Positions 19,399 through 30,265 of a DNA stretch of 64,000 bases are shown in pieces. Each line of letters begins with the position of its first letter. Position 1 is the first letter of the stretch. Under the pieces are notes generated by a model. That model ran no database searches. It was given only the letters and a program-made list of their open reading frames with translations, and was not told the DNA's origin. The stretch lies in NCBI GenBank assembly GCA_030407315.1, contig JALQPE010000224.1:62001-126000 (forward strand), written 5' to 3'. Source of the DNA: Asparagopsis taxiformis. Lineage: Eukaryota; Rhodophyta; Florideophyceae; Bonnemaisoniales; Bonnemaisoniaceae. The translations under genes and the position numbers were made by a program.

Positions 19399-20813
19399 AT
19401 GCGTTTGGAGAGATTCCTACGCCGTTCCTCGCCGACCACACCCGTTACCCCAACCAGTCACTGCGACGCCCGTTCCGCCGACAATACCGTTTCCCTTTCC
19501 CCGAACAACTCTGCCCCGCCGCCGATGACGCCCCGCGCTTATATTTGTGCCCTCGAAGCTCGAATGAATCAGATGGAGCGCGTCCCGACCGACTCCTTTT
19601 TCCATTCCTATGCCGGCGAATTTGATGTAAGTTTCAACCTGCTCCAACCTGTAGGCGCTCAAAATCGACATGCTCTAACCGCTTCCTCTCTCAGATGCTG
19701 CAAGGCGAAGATAGAAAAGCTGCGCGCCGTATGCACGAATTCGAAACCAGCACCAAGGTCGAAAACTCTTCTCGTAACAGATATGCAAATATTCATTCTA
19801 ATGAGCCAACACGAGTCAAACTACAAGATATAGCACCCGGCGAAAACGATTATATTAACGCCAATCAAGTAGCAGGCTACTCAACTCATCCAGGTTACAT
19901 CGCGACGCAAGCGCCGCTACCCGAGACCATGCCCCATTTTTGGCAGATGGCCTATGAAACGGTCACTCCAGTCATTCTCATGCTCACTCGCGAAGTTGAA
20001 GATCATTGTGCTCTGCCCAAAAGTGAACGCTACTGGCCCAACGTTGGCGAAGATCTATTATTCAAAAACTATTTGGTACACGGCATCAGTGAGGAAAAGT
20101 GTGAAACGCACGGTATTATAGAGAGAAGGTTCCAAGTTGCTAGGGTCGTCGACTCGCGGAAGAAGCATGCAAAGGATTTGGTCGATGCCGATTCGTGGCT
20201 CCCGCCAACATCCGATGGCACCGTCTGGCAAACGCCCGCTCGAGGTCGCAGTCACAGCCTCTGCGATGATGACGACTACGATTGCGAGGATGATGAAGAG
20301 CTGATGAAGCACTTGGAAGCGATAGGAACAGTGTTGGAAGTGGTGCAATTGCAATATGTTGATTGGCCGGACCAGTGTGTGCCCTCCAGTGCCGATTCGC
20401 TTCTCCATTTGTGTTCGCGAATCGACACGCTATCCAAGCTGCACAGGACTAAAAATGGTGTTTCCTCTCCGCCCATTGTACATTGTTCGGCCGGAGTAGG
20501 AAGAACGGGGACTTTTATTGCTGTCGATAAGATGTTGCGACGACTGTGGGATGCATTTTCTTCGCCAATGGACCAAAGCAAGCTACCGGTACGAGTGGAG
20601 GAGATCCGTGAAATCGTGCAAGAGATGAGAAATGAGCGCAGCAAGATGGTGCAGACGCCAGAGCAATATCGATTCATCTACAATGCGGTACTGGCTGGGA
20701 TGAAGAAATGGGAAAAGGGGGAACCGATGTTTTCAGCGTGTAGTGATAATGAGACACAGGGCAACCCAGCGGATCAAGATGGAGAGAGGTTCCCACCGCG
20801 CCAGGCAGGTTAA
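19399..20813 (+). CDS. Protein tyrosine phosphatase, classical PTP domain, one intron
   Basis: Exon 1 (19399-19626) and exon 2 (19695-20813) are joined across a 68-bp intron with a perfect GTAAGT donor and a CTCTCTCAG acceptor, phase 0, giving 448 residues. The PTP domain starts with NRYANI and YINANQVAGY (pTyr-recognition loop). It continues with YIATQAPLPET, the WPD loop in YVDWPDQCVP (about residue 299) and the catalytic loop HCSAGVGRTGTF (about residue 339), and ends with the Q-loop TPEQYRFIY. All catalytic residues are present, so it should be active on phosphotyrosine. An acidic insertion (DDDDYDCEDDEE) before the WPD loop is unusual. The first 75 residues are Ser/Pro-rich and not recognised. 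Classical PTPs are uncommon in plants and algae. Confidence 0.9.
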
Positions 20814-20955
20814 CTGTGCGTAATAGCAAACGCTGTGTTGTGAAATGGGGCTGTTGACCTCAATTTTCTGTACAGGTGAAAGTAAGCTGTGTATTAAAGT
20901 TATGTGAAGGCTGTCTCCCGCTGAGATGTCAGCATTGATCGGCACATGCATTAAG

Positions 20956-22258
20956 TCAAGGCTGTTGCTGATCATTGTCTTCATCTAGACTATCACGCAT
21001 GTGTGTGAAGAAGCGTGCAAATTCACGCTGAAAGTAGAACGGTTTCTTCATCCTCAAACTGTCAAGGTCCATGAATCCGCAGTGCCCACCGTGTTCCACT
21101 ACGTTGAGAAGGATAGGCGCTTCGCCGACTTGCTGCGAAGTTGGCAGACTTTTCCCCGACTCATGATCAAAAAACGGATCATCTCGCGAGTTGAGAAGAA
21201 ACGTGGGAACGGTAATGTGTCGCAAATGCTGACGCACATCAACCTGTGAATAGTTGGGCAAGAAGTCGATGTGTCAGTGGGTTGAGAAGAGATAGACGGG
21301 GGGATAAATTGAAGAATGGTTGCATGCTGCTAACCTGTTGATAATAGTCATAGCGATCCTTGAAGCCGAAAACTGGTGAGATAAACTCTTCATCAATGCT
21401 TCCAATACGATCGGCGCGCATCACCTTATCCACATCCAAAACACTGGTGTCCACTCCAGCGGCCTCGGCAGCGCGAAGCTTCCTACGCATAGTGCTGACA
21501 AGATAACTGCTGTAAACCGCTCCACTCCAGCCCGAATCGATTTTTGCCTGACATGCCGTAACGTCAAAAGGAACACAGGCTCCTGCCGCTGCTACAACAT
21601 TGAATTCAGTTTCAGCACGCCGGCCCAATCGTCCCAAAAAGTTACAGAGGATGTTAGAGCCGAGTGAAAAGCCACAAAGATAGATTGGTGGCGGCTTCAA
21701 GTTGTTCTTTTCAGCACTTTGACGAATACTGCGTAACAAGGTGGTAAGATCCTCAGTGAAGCCGGCATGGTACAAACGCAACGTTTTGGGAAATTGTTCA
21801 TTCTCCGCACAAGAACGATAGTTCAGAACCACAACCTTACAATCCAGCGGACGCAAAGCGTCTACTAATCGCAATGTGACGACTCCAGTCGAGCTCGATT
21901 CCAATCCGTGCAAAATCACAAACACTGGTTTGGTCAATGCATCTGGCAGGATTTCATGCGACTGCGGCTCGAGAGATGTTCCATTGGCAATGTCAATTTG
22001 CAGGACGGCTTGGTCGTCATCGCTCGGCAATGTGACCCTCGTATAATGCACGGTCGGCGGTTTGGGGAAAAATGTGGAAAGAATAGTTTGTAGATGAGGA
22101 TTTGGAAGGAATGGACGAAACGGTTCTGGTTTGAAGGTACGAATTGCGAGTGATACTCGCAGGCTCTTCTTCTTTGTCACGGCTCCGCGATCGTTTCGCC
22201 ATTTATTTGGCTTTGGTAGAGTTGTCGTAGGCATGAAGGCGGTGTTGTATTGCATCAT
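20956..22258 (-). CDS. Alpha/beta hydrolase of the YheT/EMB8 (ABHD1/3) family, one intron
   Basis: Exon 1 (22258-21335) and exon 2 (21243-20956) are joined by a 91-bp intron (donor CAG|GTTAGC, acceptor TTCACAG), phase 0, giving about 403 residues. Family features are FLPNPHLQTI near the N-terminus, FVILHGLESSS (oxyanion region), the nucleophile elbow GFSLGSN, the acid in NSRDDPFF and the base in HGGHCGFMD. The catalytic triad is therefore complete. Relatives act as esterases or lipases on acyl lipids in membranes or plastids; the substrate here is unknown. The frame is open upstream to 22339 with a non-ATG codon; ATGs at 22258, 22255 and 22234 are all possible. The gene converges on the phosphatase with 142 bp between stops. 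Confidence 0.88.
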
Positions 22259-22502
22259 TGACGTGCAGTGCGTGGAGGGATGTGTCAGGCATCCGCAAGG
22301 GAGACATCTCTTATCAATTGATGGCTGCCGTTGTGCCACCGCGTGATTCAGAATGTGCGGTACGCAGTTTTGGAATGCACCATTCGAGATTGATTTTTCC
22401 CATCCACTTGGCTGTCGTTGATTTGCAGTTTCTGTAATAGTGAAGAGCAGTTGTCGCCACGCATAATTATATCCAGCAATGCTAGGTCATCTACTCTCAG
22501 GT

Positions 22503-23830
22503 TTAATGTAATCGTCGATAGCCCAGTTGTACATCATTTGGAACGTCTGCAACTTTGTCCAATGATTCCCGAACGAATTCCACAAGACTAGAATGTCCAC
22601 ACATAAAACGATACAACCGTAACTGGTCGTGTTTTGGCACACTTTCCAGTGACTGGTCCAACGGATTGGACACACAGTCATGGCCAAGTGCCTCCTTGAT
22701 AACGAGATAATTGTCATCACCAATGCTACTGTGCTTGGATACGACCCTCAATATAAAAATAATGAATGAGAACAGCTTCGGCAGGACCATTGAGAAAGGT
22801 AAGAGGTTTATCATCTGTCGATTCCGAGCAACCAGGATCGCATAATCCTTGCTCTATCGTCTGTGATTGATATCTCAGAGCGACTTCCCGTACCGCAGAA
22901 CCATTCTGAATTACTCACAAAAGAAATCATTAATGCATGAAGTCTTGTTCAGATTGCCGACCGCACATCCCAGTCAATTTGTCGCACTGCTTTTTCATGC
23001 ACTTCCCTCGTCGACATGGATTTTCCAAGTCGTTACCTACCCAAACGATATACCCTGCTCGGCCAAAAATACTTTTTTGGCTTGTTCAAGTGACACCGTA
23101 AGTTGAAAGAAACGCTGGGAAAAATTGCCGCTAGTATCTACAAATTCAAACAAGGATACAAATCCCTCACTACAGATTGCAGACGACAAAGTCCACATTA
23201 TCGGTCCTAACGTTTTGTATGCAATAAGAAGCATCGGATTTTCCGGAGTAGAATCATATATATTATCGTTATTACTAAACGAGAGAGAAGTAATCGGTGT
23301 GCCATTACGTCTTGGGATAGGGTAATTGGACCTCTCAATCTTCTCCTGCAACATCTTCGTGGGGGATTGTATCTAAAATAGCTTTGGAATACTCTTTATC
23401 ACAATTGGAGATGACTACACGGACTGGAATGGTGACTGCAGTAAACAATATATGTGGCGATTGAACTCAACAGAGTTGCGATCTACACAATTTCACTGTT
23501 CTCTTCGATTTCCTGCTCGTGACGTGACCATCCCTTCTTTCAAAACTGATACCTACCAAAACACCGTGATAATAGTCGAAGTGGGTCATCAGTGCTTCTG
23601 AAAATAACGTGGCGGCGAAACGATTTGAGTAGAAAGCGTTAACCTGACGTGACTGGGACTAATCTGCACGTGGTGGAGCCGATGTTGACTACAATCAACG
23701 AAATTAGCAAAGATATCAATCCGTTCACGGTTTCAATTTTCAAATACTGCACCGAGCTGAACTTGAAAGACGGTGAGGTGCCGAAATGTAGAGACATCCC
23801 CGATTTTCCAAGGGAGGCCGTGACGCACAA
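22503..23830 (-). pseudogene. Decayed or intron-split paralogue of the 15.2-kb membrane protein
   Basis: Segments of the minus strand align in order with the membrane protein at 15222-16604, but lie in different frames with stops between them. The last segment (22853-22503) has SKDYAILVAR then INLLPFSMVLPKLF and KEALGHDCVSNPLDQS, matching TKDCPVTVVFVR, VNILPLTILWL and KEAVSGDCTSNVLEKS of the intact gene. A segment ending at 23073 (TSGNFSQRFFQLTV) fits a 219-bp GT-AG gap to it (22854-23072). Another has HGVLVGISF (intact gene: NGIFVGLTSF). The upstream part near 23640-23830 has a hydrophobic stretch but changes frame. It may be a real gene with several introns, but the frame breaks without clear splice sites favour a pseudogene. 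Confidence 0.5.
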
Positions 23831-24074
23831 GAGGGAGGAATGACACAGTTCTTGTCGAACTGCACGTCTTCGCTGCTTTTCACTGAAAATCCGTTACGTT
23901 GCTATCAATAAACTTTACTGCTTAACGAAGTTGAGATTGTGCTACACACCTTGTTTAATGCGAAATTCCCACCACTTGAGCTTCAAGTCAGAGCCTCCTA
24001 TACAAAGCATAAATGGTTTACATCGCTCATGTGACCCCTCTCGCTGTGCTCTGTCATACTTTTTAATGTTCCTG

Positions 24075-27000
24075 CTATTGAGTTAGTGGTGATATCATTT
24101 TCTCCAAAGAGTCGAAGCGTTGAATCAAATCAACACATGCTGCACTACTCATGCTACACAGTCGGCTCTTGCAGAGTGAAATGGCTCTCAGCACTTTCTC
24201 TGCTTCGGATAAAAACGAACGTCTTCCAAAATCGTGTCGAGCTACTACGACTCCCTGCCCATCATCATCTCGACTATTCTGTTGAGTCCACAGTCCAACA
24301 GCGCATTCGGTTGCTTTCATAATGTGCAGCTGTGCCATTTCATCAGACCACGACCACGATTCTTCTCCCGAATAACTTTGTTGTGGGTTCTCAATAACCA
24401 TTCGATATGCATCGACGATCTCACCGAGTGGAACTCCTATTTCCATCATAGTTTTGCTTACCCAACCGATTGCATCTTTCCACACTGCCATTGCACTGTT
24501 AACGTATGCATGCTTCTCCAACAACTGTACTATGAAAGAAACTGGGAATGCGACGTCGCTGGGATAGAATTCCTGCCCCAAAGCCAACATCCGCTTCCGT
24601 AGCAAGGCTGGGGTTTTTGCTTCTTTTTCCACGATGTGTGACCACAATACGCGAACGTAAGCATCGTCGCGGTAGGAACCACATCTGAATATATCCAAGC
24701 ACGCCTCGTGTAATTCAAATCGACGTGCATGTCTGAAAAGAACAGATAAGCTCAGTATAGATGAATCCAACTCCTTCAACGTTTCTTCTGTTGCTCCGAC
24801 ATCTTCGACATGTTGCAGCTCGTCGCGAACGCGCAGTTGCACTTTGGCCACGTCCATAAAATCAGATATCTCCGTCAGCATCGATTCAGCTCGTGCATCG
24901 CCCTTGGACACAGCTGTCTTTGCATTATGCAGAGCACATGATAAGTAGTTCAATCGATCAACGAGCGGCGTGCACTCTTCTCTTTCCGCAAGATTCAGCA
25001 AAATCATCGCAGCTTCCAAGTGACGCAAGTGTCGAGCACAATATCTCCACAGTAAGTCCAACGCCTTGACTTGCTCCAGATAGACCTCAACACTAGGAGA
25101 CGCATGTTGTAGAAGGTGCTCTTCACCATGCTTCGACTCCAATAAGAACTCATACAGGGCTTTCAGAAACACTTCGGACTTGGCACTGAAAGCAACTCGC
25201 AATGATACATGTGCCAGTTGTTCGGGCTTATCATGCTGACCATGTTCTGCCATACTTGCTTCCGAGCCGAAATCTCCGGATTCATGTATCAATGGGCGCA
25301 GTGCCTCGAAGATACAATCATAGGCAACTTTTGCACGACTTTGGTTCCCAGCAGCCTCTGAGACACGACCAATCGTCAAGGCCACGTCCACAAGGGCTGG
25401 AATCGCTCGTAACATTCTGAAATCATTACATATGGTAGGAATATCGAATATCCTTTCCGGAACCGTCTTCAGGACCGTCGCTGCTTCTTCGGCTAGATTC
25501 TGCGCAGAAGCCCACGCTGAAGCTACTGCTGGGTCCTGTTCTATTAGCCCGTGGCGTACATTGTAATCCCTACCCGTAACCGAATATTCGGCTACACCGG
25601 TGTTTCCATATTTCGTTACAGAACTCATTGCTTCTCTAAGCAGAGCAAGACCTCGGTGCAATGTAACATCGGAATCTCCAAAGTAACTTGGGCATCGTTC
25701 TTGCAAAATCCGCCCAACATTACCAACTGCACTTGTACTGTCACTGTAACTGCCAAAAATTGCTTCAATGAGGGAGGCTGAAACAACACTGCCTACTTCG
25801 GCGGCTACCAAGTCGCACAACCGCATCTTCACAAATAATTCCTGAATATCCTGCGGAATGGATGGGACTAAGCGATGCAATTGATGATCTGACAGTATCA
25901 TGAGCAAAGCAAGTCCTTCCACAATACGAATACCCAAGTCTTTCAATGCTATAATTGAAGCAGCTTCTGCCCGTCGGGCTTCGCTCAACGGCTTCACATC
26001 AAATGAGCCTCTATGAACATCATCATGCATAGGTCTTTGGTCGTCGTGGTGTCCCCCATTCTGTAGAGCAGGCAAACGAATACTTCCATGGCGGTTTCTC
26101 ATGCTACCAACCCGATTCGTCTCATGATCTCTGTGAAGACCATTCACGACTTGATTGTCAGCAGCCCGGGCTGGCAGCATTTCATCTGGGGTGTAGGTTT
26201 CGAGGAAAGATACAAATGCGAAGACCTTATCTCTGATTTGAGAAATGTATTCCTTCGAAACAGCTAGGCACTGATATTGTCGGGGATCGCGATTGGACGT
26301 GATAAATCGGTTCCAAAGCGGATGCACAACCTTGGCAAGGTACAAACTTGCACCATCATGGGCCCCGGAGAACTGTGCCATAGGAGCAGAGGGTAACGTA
26401 GGGCGTCCAACATCAAAAGAATGGTTACTCATACTGTTGCGATTACCCGCCACATCATCTCTGAAAGAGCGACGGAAGGATTGACTTCGACGCTTTGTCC
26501 CACCTACAAGGGCACCTCCTCCATCGCTGTGCATTTGACTGTCCATGTTCGCCTGGCGGGAATCAAATCTCTGATCGCTGCCACGCGTATAAAAAACTCT
26601 TGACGCTACGTTGAGCAGGGCAGGATGGGAAACAGCAATTTCCAGGCACATTGCGCATGACTCCGCAATCCCATGTTGAGCGAAAAATTGTTGCACACTA
26701 GGGCCAGAACTTCCACCGGCGGCGAGGATATCTCTTAGGTGATCAACAGGCCGTACAAGCTCGTAAAGATTCACTGCTGATGATGTCAAGACCCAAAATT
26801 GAGCCGGTGGATCCAGAGGCCATTCAGAAAGCTCCGACTCTGGAACGGGATTCTCCTCGGCTATCGATGCAATTGCAAACGTTCGGTTCCCTTCAAAGGA
26901 TGACGAATTGGATACAAAGCCGCCACCGTTTCCTGTAGGTGTACCCTGACCAGAAACTCCACGTCGCTGGCGCTGGTAGTCACTTCCATCATCTTGACTT

Positions 27001-28391
27001 CCCAAAGAGGTTTCAAACACAATTTCGACAGGATGGGGACCCACTTGTGTTCCTGTTTGACCATGCGTCGACATACCATCCCGCATACTTGCATCTGGAT
27101 AAAGTGTTATCAGTCGATCTGGGTCATTCTCGCGAAGATCGGCAAAGATAGCAGCACCCTGGGCACACCAGGCGATATGAACGCATGGGCGTGACGTCCT
27201 TGTGTTGCTCCTATCTGGGCTTGGCCGATAGCCTACACAACGCAATGACTTTGTCTTGTAAGAGTGCGTGTTCTTTTGCTCTCCGCTCTTGCTCACTGGC
27301 AGAGCTCCTAGGCCTGTAGCAGTCAAGGAAGAGGCAGATTTTAGCAACGTAGTGAAATAGATCCTCTCTCCAAACGATGTAACTACAATAAGATGTACTG
27401 TTTTCGAAGTTCTTGGAGGGACAGCGTGGATGGAAACGTATTCACGCGATCCAGAAGGGAATGAGAATGAAACCAAATTGCGAGATTCATGTGAAATATC
27501 TACACTTCGAATCAATCTGGTTGATGATTCTTCGGTGATATCGTATAGGGTAAGGGAACCGTTCTGTGATAAGGTGTATAGAGAGCTGCGATGGGAATCG
27601 ACGGCGAGATCGACAAGCTCGTCGCCTCGAGAGAAAAATGACTTGATCGCAGCGGGTACGACGTAATGAACCAATGGGGTGGCGTTGTGAACAAGTTTTC
27701 TCGCACGCTTTGCTGGTCGGCCGCTCAATAAGTCCATCAAGCCTGAAGTTGGACGAGATTCATACGCAAACTCGTGTAAGGAACCGTCAGCACCAGCCAT
27801 GAAAATGCGACCAGTCGACGTACTGACGATTTTGAGCATAAGCACATTATCAGTTGCTACGGAAATCTGCGTCGGGACGAGACTTAGCTCACCATTGGGA
27901 GAAAACGTGACACCCAAAAGGGTGACATCAACTGGTGTCGCAACGGCTACCAGATATTTGACATGATCAACGAAAACGCCGGGTCGAGCACGCACGAGAG
28001 CTACTGATACAATAATTTGTTGAAAGCCTTCGTAGACGTAGAAATCGTTCGCACGACTGATGGTTGCGATGTTGTTGTTGGACGCGGAGGTTGAAGGGAC
28101 AGTGGGAGGGGAGTAGCCCCAGAGACAAAGCTTGGAATCAACAGTAAGCCATGCTCTATTGATTTCAGGGAAAAGACCCATGAAACTCTTGTAGCGAACT
28201 TCATTGTACTGGGAGGTGAACGCGGGCGGGAGCGGTTGAACATTTTGAAGAGATACGCCGTGCGCTTTGGTTGATGGCGCAGCAGATCCATAGACGTATT
28301 CGGCAGCTGACTCCCATCCGGCAGAGGAACCACAATACTTGTACAGAGCATCATCAATGGATGCAGCGGGCTGGGCTAAAGCTGCAAGCAT
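24075..28391 (-). CDS. NUP155: Nucleoporin NUP155/NUP170 homologue
   Basis: This is a structural subunit of the inner ring of the nuclear pore complex. It has 1438 residues from the ATG at 28391, close to vertebrate Nup155 (about 1390), in one exon. The N-terminal beta-propeller carries family blocks such as MGLFPEINRAWLTVDSKLCL, then VALVRARPGVFVDHVKYLV, and ATPVDVTLLGVTF. A Ser/Arg-rich disordered loop follows around residues 480-700. The C-terminal half is a long alpha-solenoid ending in the segment with FDSLEKMISPLTQ. Leucine-rich helices predominate and no stop or splice site is needed. The reading frame is open 14 codons further upstream with a GTG, which I do not take as the start. Confidence 0.92.
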   Translation of the reverse strand: MLAALAQPAASIDDALYKYCGSSAGWESAAEYVYGSAAPSTKAHGVSLQNVQPLPPAFTSQYNEVRYKSFMGLFPEINRAWLTVDSKLCLWGYSPPTVPSTSASNNNIATISRANDFYVYEGFQQIIVSVALVRARPGVFVDHVKYLVAVATPVDVTLLGVTFSPNGELSLVPTQISVATDNVLMLKIVSTSTGRIFMAGADGSLHEFAYESRPTSGLMDLLSGRPAKRARKLVHNATPLVHYVVPAAIKSFFSRGDELVDLAVDSHRSSLYTLSQNGSLTLYDITEESSTRLIRSVDISHESRNLVSFSFPSGSREYVSIHAVPPRTSKTVHLIVVTSFGERIYFTTLLKSASSLTATGLGALPVSKSGEQKNTHSYKTKSLRCVGYRPSPDRSNTRTSRPCVHIAWCAQGAAIFADLRENDPDRLITLYPDASMRDGMSTHGQTGTQVGPHPVEIVFETSLGSQDDGSDYQRQRRGVSGQGTPTGNGGGFVSNSSSFEGNRTFAIASIAEENPVPESELSEWPLDPPAQFWVLTSSAVNLYELVRPVDHLRDILAAGGSSGPSVQQFFAQHGIAESCAMCLEIAVSHPALLNVASRVFYTRGSDQRFDSRQANMDSQMHSDGGGALVGGTKRRSQSFRRSFRDDVAGNRNSMSNHSFDVGRPTLPSAPMAQFSGAHDGASLYLAKVVHPLWNRFITSNRDPRQYQCLAVSKEYISQIRDKVFAFVSFLETYTPDEMLPARAADNQVVNGLHRDHETNRVGSMRNRHGSIRLPALQNGGHHDDQRPMHDDVHRGSFDVKPLSEARRAEAASIIALKDLGIRIVEGLALLMILSDHQLHRLVPSIPQDIQELFVKMRLCDLVAAEVGSVVSASLIEAIFGSYSDSTSAVGNVGRILQERCPSYFGDSDVTLHRGLALLREAMSSVTKYGNTGVAEYSVTGRDYNVRHGLIEQDPAVASAWASAQNLAEEAATVLKTVPERIFDIPTICNDFRMLRAIPALVDVALTIGRVSEAAGNQSRAKVAYDCIFEALRPLIHESGDFGSEASMAEHGQHDKPEQLAHVSLRVAFSAKSEVFLKALYEFLLESKHGEEHLLQHASPSVEVYLEQVKALDLLWRYCARHLRHLEAAMILLNLAEREECTPLVDRLNYLSCALHNAKTAVSKGDARAESMLTEISDFMDVAKVQLRVRDELQHVEDVGATEETLKELDSSILSLSVLFRHARRFELHEACLDIFRCGSYRDDAYVRVLWSHIVEKEAKTPALLRKRMLALGQEFYPSDVAFPVSFIVQLLEKHAYVNSAMAVWKDAIGWVSKTMMEIGVPLGEIVDAYRMVIENPQQSYSGEESWSWSDEMAQLHIMKATECAVGLWTQQNSRDDDGQGVVVARHDFGRRSFLSEAEKVLRAISLCKSRLCSMSSAACVDLIQRFDSLEKMISPLTQ

Positions 28392-28800
28392 GGTAACGGC
28401 GGGGTGAGAGACGGAGCTGAGAGACGGAATCACCGTTACGCCATTGTAAAAGGATTAACGGCGGGCGATGAGTAGCGTCCAGATTTGGTAGGTTGTGATT
28501 TTCGCGCGAATTCTGAAGATCAGAAAATTCGAAATGTGTAAATCCGAATCGGATCACAACGGGACATTGCTGTGCATGCAGCGTAGCGGCTCTTCCATGA
28601 GAGCAACTGACTATGCAAAGTGGAACAAATGTGCTGTCTCGAGAGGGGAGAGTAGAAAGTTGTGAGAGAGACAGCGGCAACAACCAAGTCATTCGCAACC
28701 CAAGGGTAACGACGCCTTGCGAGTGTAATATTTAATGTTGAAGTAGCCACTCTGCAGCGCAAACTGTACAAAACGGCAGCAGCTGGCGATATAAACTCGA
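28392..28800. promoter_or_regulatory. NUP155 promoter region
   Basis: These 409 bp lie between the NUP155 start and the stop of the upstream minus-strand gene. They must hold the NUP155 promoter and the 3' UTR of the Cys-rich gene. Short frames in it do not look coding. I see no clear promoter motif. Confidence 0.4.
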
Positions 28801-29781
28801 TTACGATGTAATTGCAATACAACCAAGGTCGACTTCACAAGCTTCAAAATTTCTATTGATCGCTGTACAAGCTTGTGCGACCTGACTATGTGAAAGCGCC
28901 GAATCATCCTCTGGAAACTGTCCAGTAGCGAGCATAGCTCTTTGTAGTACTCGTGCAACCGACATACCTACAGCAGGATTATCACGCGCTAAATGCGGAC
29001 ATGCTTGCAGTACCATGCGGTCTGCATCAAAATAGGGCACGACTGCGGCGGGACGCGTCGGCACAGCTGATTTAGCCATCATCACCGACAAATGAGCGGC
29101 GATACACTCTGACAGCATTCTTGACAATGCGGACACATCGAGAGAATCGTCGTGCAACACGGGCGAATCATGGGTTGACCGCAGCGCAACGGCGAGTGAT
29201 TCCGGAGCTGAAAAGGACACTGCGTGTCCGAAATGGCCAAAGCGTAGCACGGGGGGTTGCTGTTGACTCTGGGGCGGAGCGTCATCATGATGTTTAGACG
29301 AGAGAACACGCCAGTTGGATCTTAGGAGTAACTGTCCGGGTTGATCGGCCCAAAAGGCGGGACGTTCGGAACAGAAGAGTGCATCGCGGGGCATGTAGGA
29401 CTGCAAGCGATGGACGTGACCGAAGGGTCGAAGCGGGATGAGAGCGGTTGTGGAAACGCCTGCTTGACCGGACAAACGGCGACGTTCACATTGGCAGTGA
29501 CCGGTGGCTGCGACGGGGGTTAAACAATGGAGGGTGGTTCGAATGGGAGCGGTGCGACAGACGGTGTCACCGGAGCAATCACAAACGTAGCGAGCCGGAC
29601 AAGCGCGTTGACGACATTGGGTCGGATGGGAGGCGGTGGAGAGGCAGAATTCGAGGGCGGGGGATAGTCGGCGAGAACACGGACACTCATTATCGGAGGG
29701 GTTGCTGCAGCGCGAGGCGAGGTCGAGAGCAGCGGCGAGAGCGGCAAAGAGGAGGAGGAGGAGTGGGTGTGGTTTGGTCAT
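28801..29781 (-). CDS. Secreted Cys-rich protein, unknown function
   Basis: From the ATG at 29781 the protein has 326 residues and starts with a textbook signal peptide (MTKPHPLLLLLFAALAAALD). The first about 110 mature residues are Cys-rich (for example CSNPSDNECPCS, CRQRACPARYVCDCSGDTVC), which suggests a disulfide-bonded extracellular module. The rest has few cysteines, with FGHVHRLQSYMPRDALFC, then a C-terminal helical part (VARVLQRAMLATGQF) and two late cysteines. I do not recognise the family. The frame is open to 29934 upstream, but that part is His-rich with no signal peptide and starts with a non-ATG codon. The likely location is the cell wall or apoplast. Confidence 0.65.
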   Translation of the reverse strand: MTKPHPLLLLLFAALAAALDLASRCSNPSDNECPCSRRLSPALEFCLSTASHPTQCRQRACPARYVCDCSGDTVCRTAPIRTTLHCLTPVAATGHCQCERRRLSGQAGVSTTALIPLRPFGHVHRLQSYMPRDALFCSERPAFWADQPGQLLLRSNWRVLSSKHHDDAPPQSQQQPPVLRFGHFGHAVSFSAPESLAVALRSTHDSPVLHDDSLDVSALSRMLSECIAAHLSVMMAKSAVPTRPAAVVPYFDADRMVLQACPHLARDNPAVGMSVARVLQRAMLATGQFPEDDSALSHSQVAQACTAINRNFEACEVDLGCIAITS

Positions 29782-30265
29782 GTTGCACGCACGGTAATGG
29801 TGATGGTGATTGTGTGGTAGTCGGTGTAGATGAATGGATTGATAAAGCATTGGATTAACGATGAGATGGGAACGTAAGTTATGGGGAGCGGCAACTGGGG
29901 ACGACGGCTGGAAGCGTTTGAATTGGAGTGACACGACGCGCTAGTGACGGATGTGATGCAGGAGCAGCTATGAAGATGATTGGGAGAGCGCAGCTCGCCA
30001 ATCTGCCGATAATCTCGATCACTGTAATCTGTACAGTACAGTCACGTCATGACATAAATTACAGCGCTCGTCAGGCCCGGTATCTCCGTGACGACCCCTC
30101 GTTCATTGATTGGCGGCATTGAAACTACCTGAAATCGACTCTTACGTGTCATCATTTACAGTTGACGACAGAAATCAGCATTCGCCTGACACTTGAAATA
30201 CAAACATCTTTCGCGCAACTCGTATAAACTCCTTCTCATCAACCCTTCCACCTCCTGATCCCTTT
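29782..30265. other. Intergenic region upstream of the secreted Cys-rich gene
   Basis: The 484-bp region holds the promoter of the Cys-rich gene and the 3' end of the WD40 pseudogene. I see no supported gene; a 64-codon plus-strand frame at 29928 is not convincing. Confidence 0.4.
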
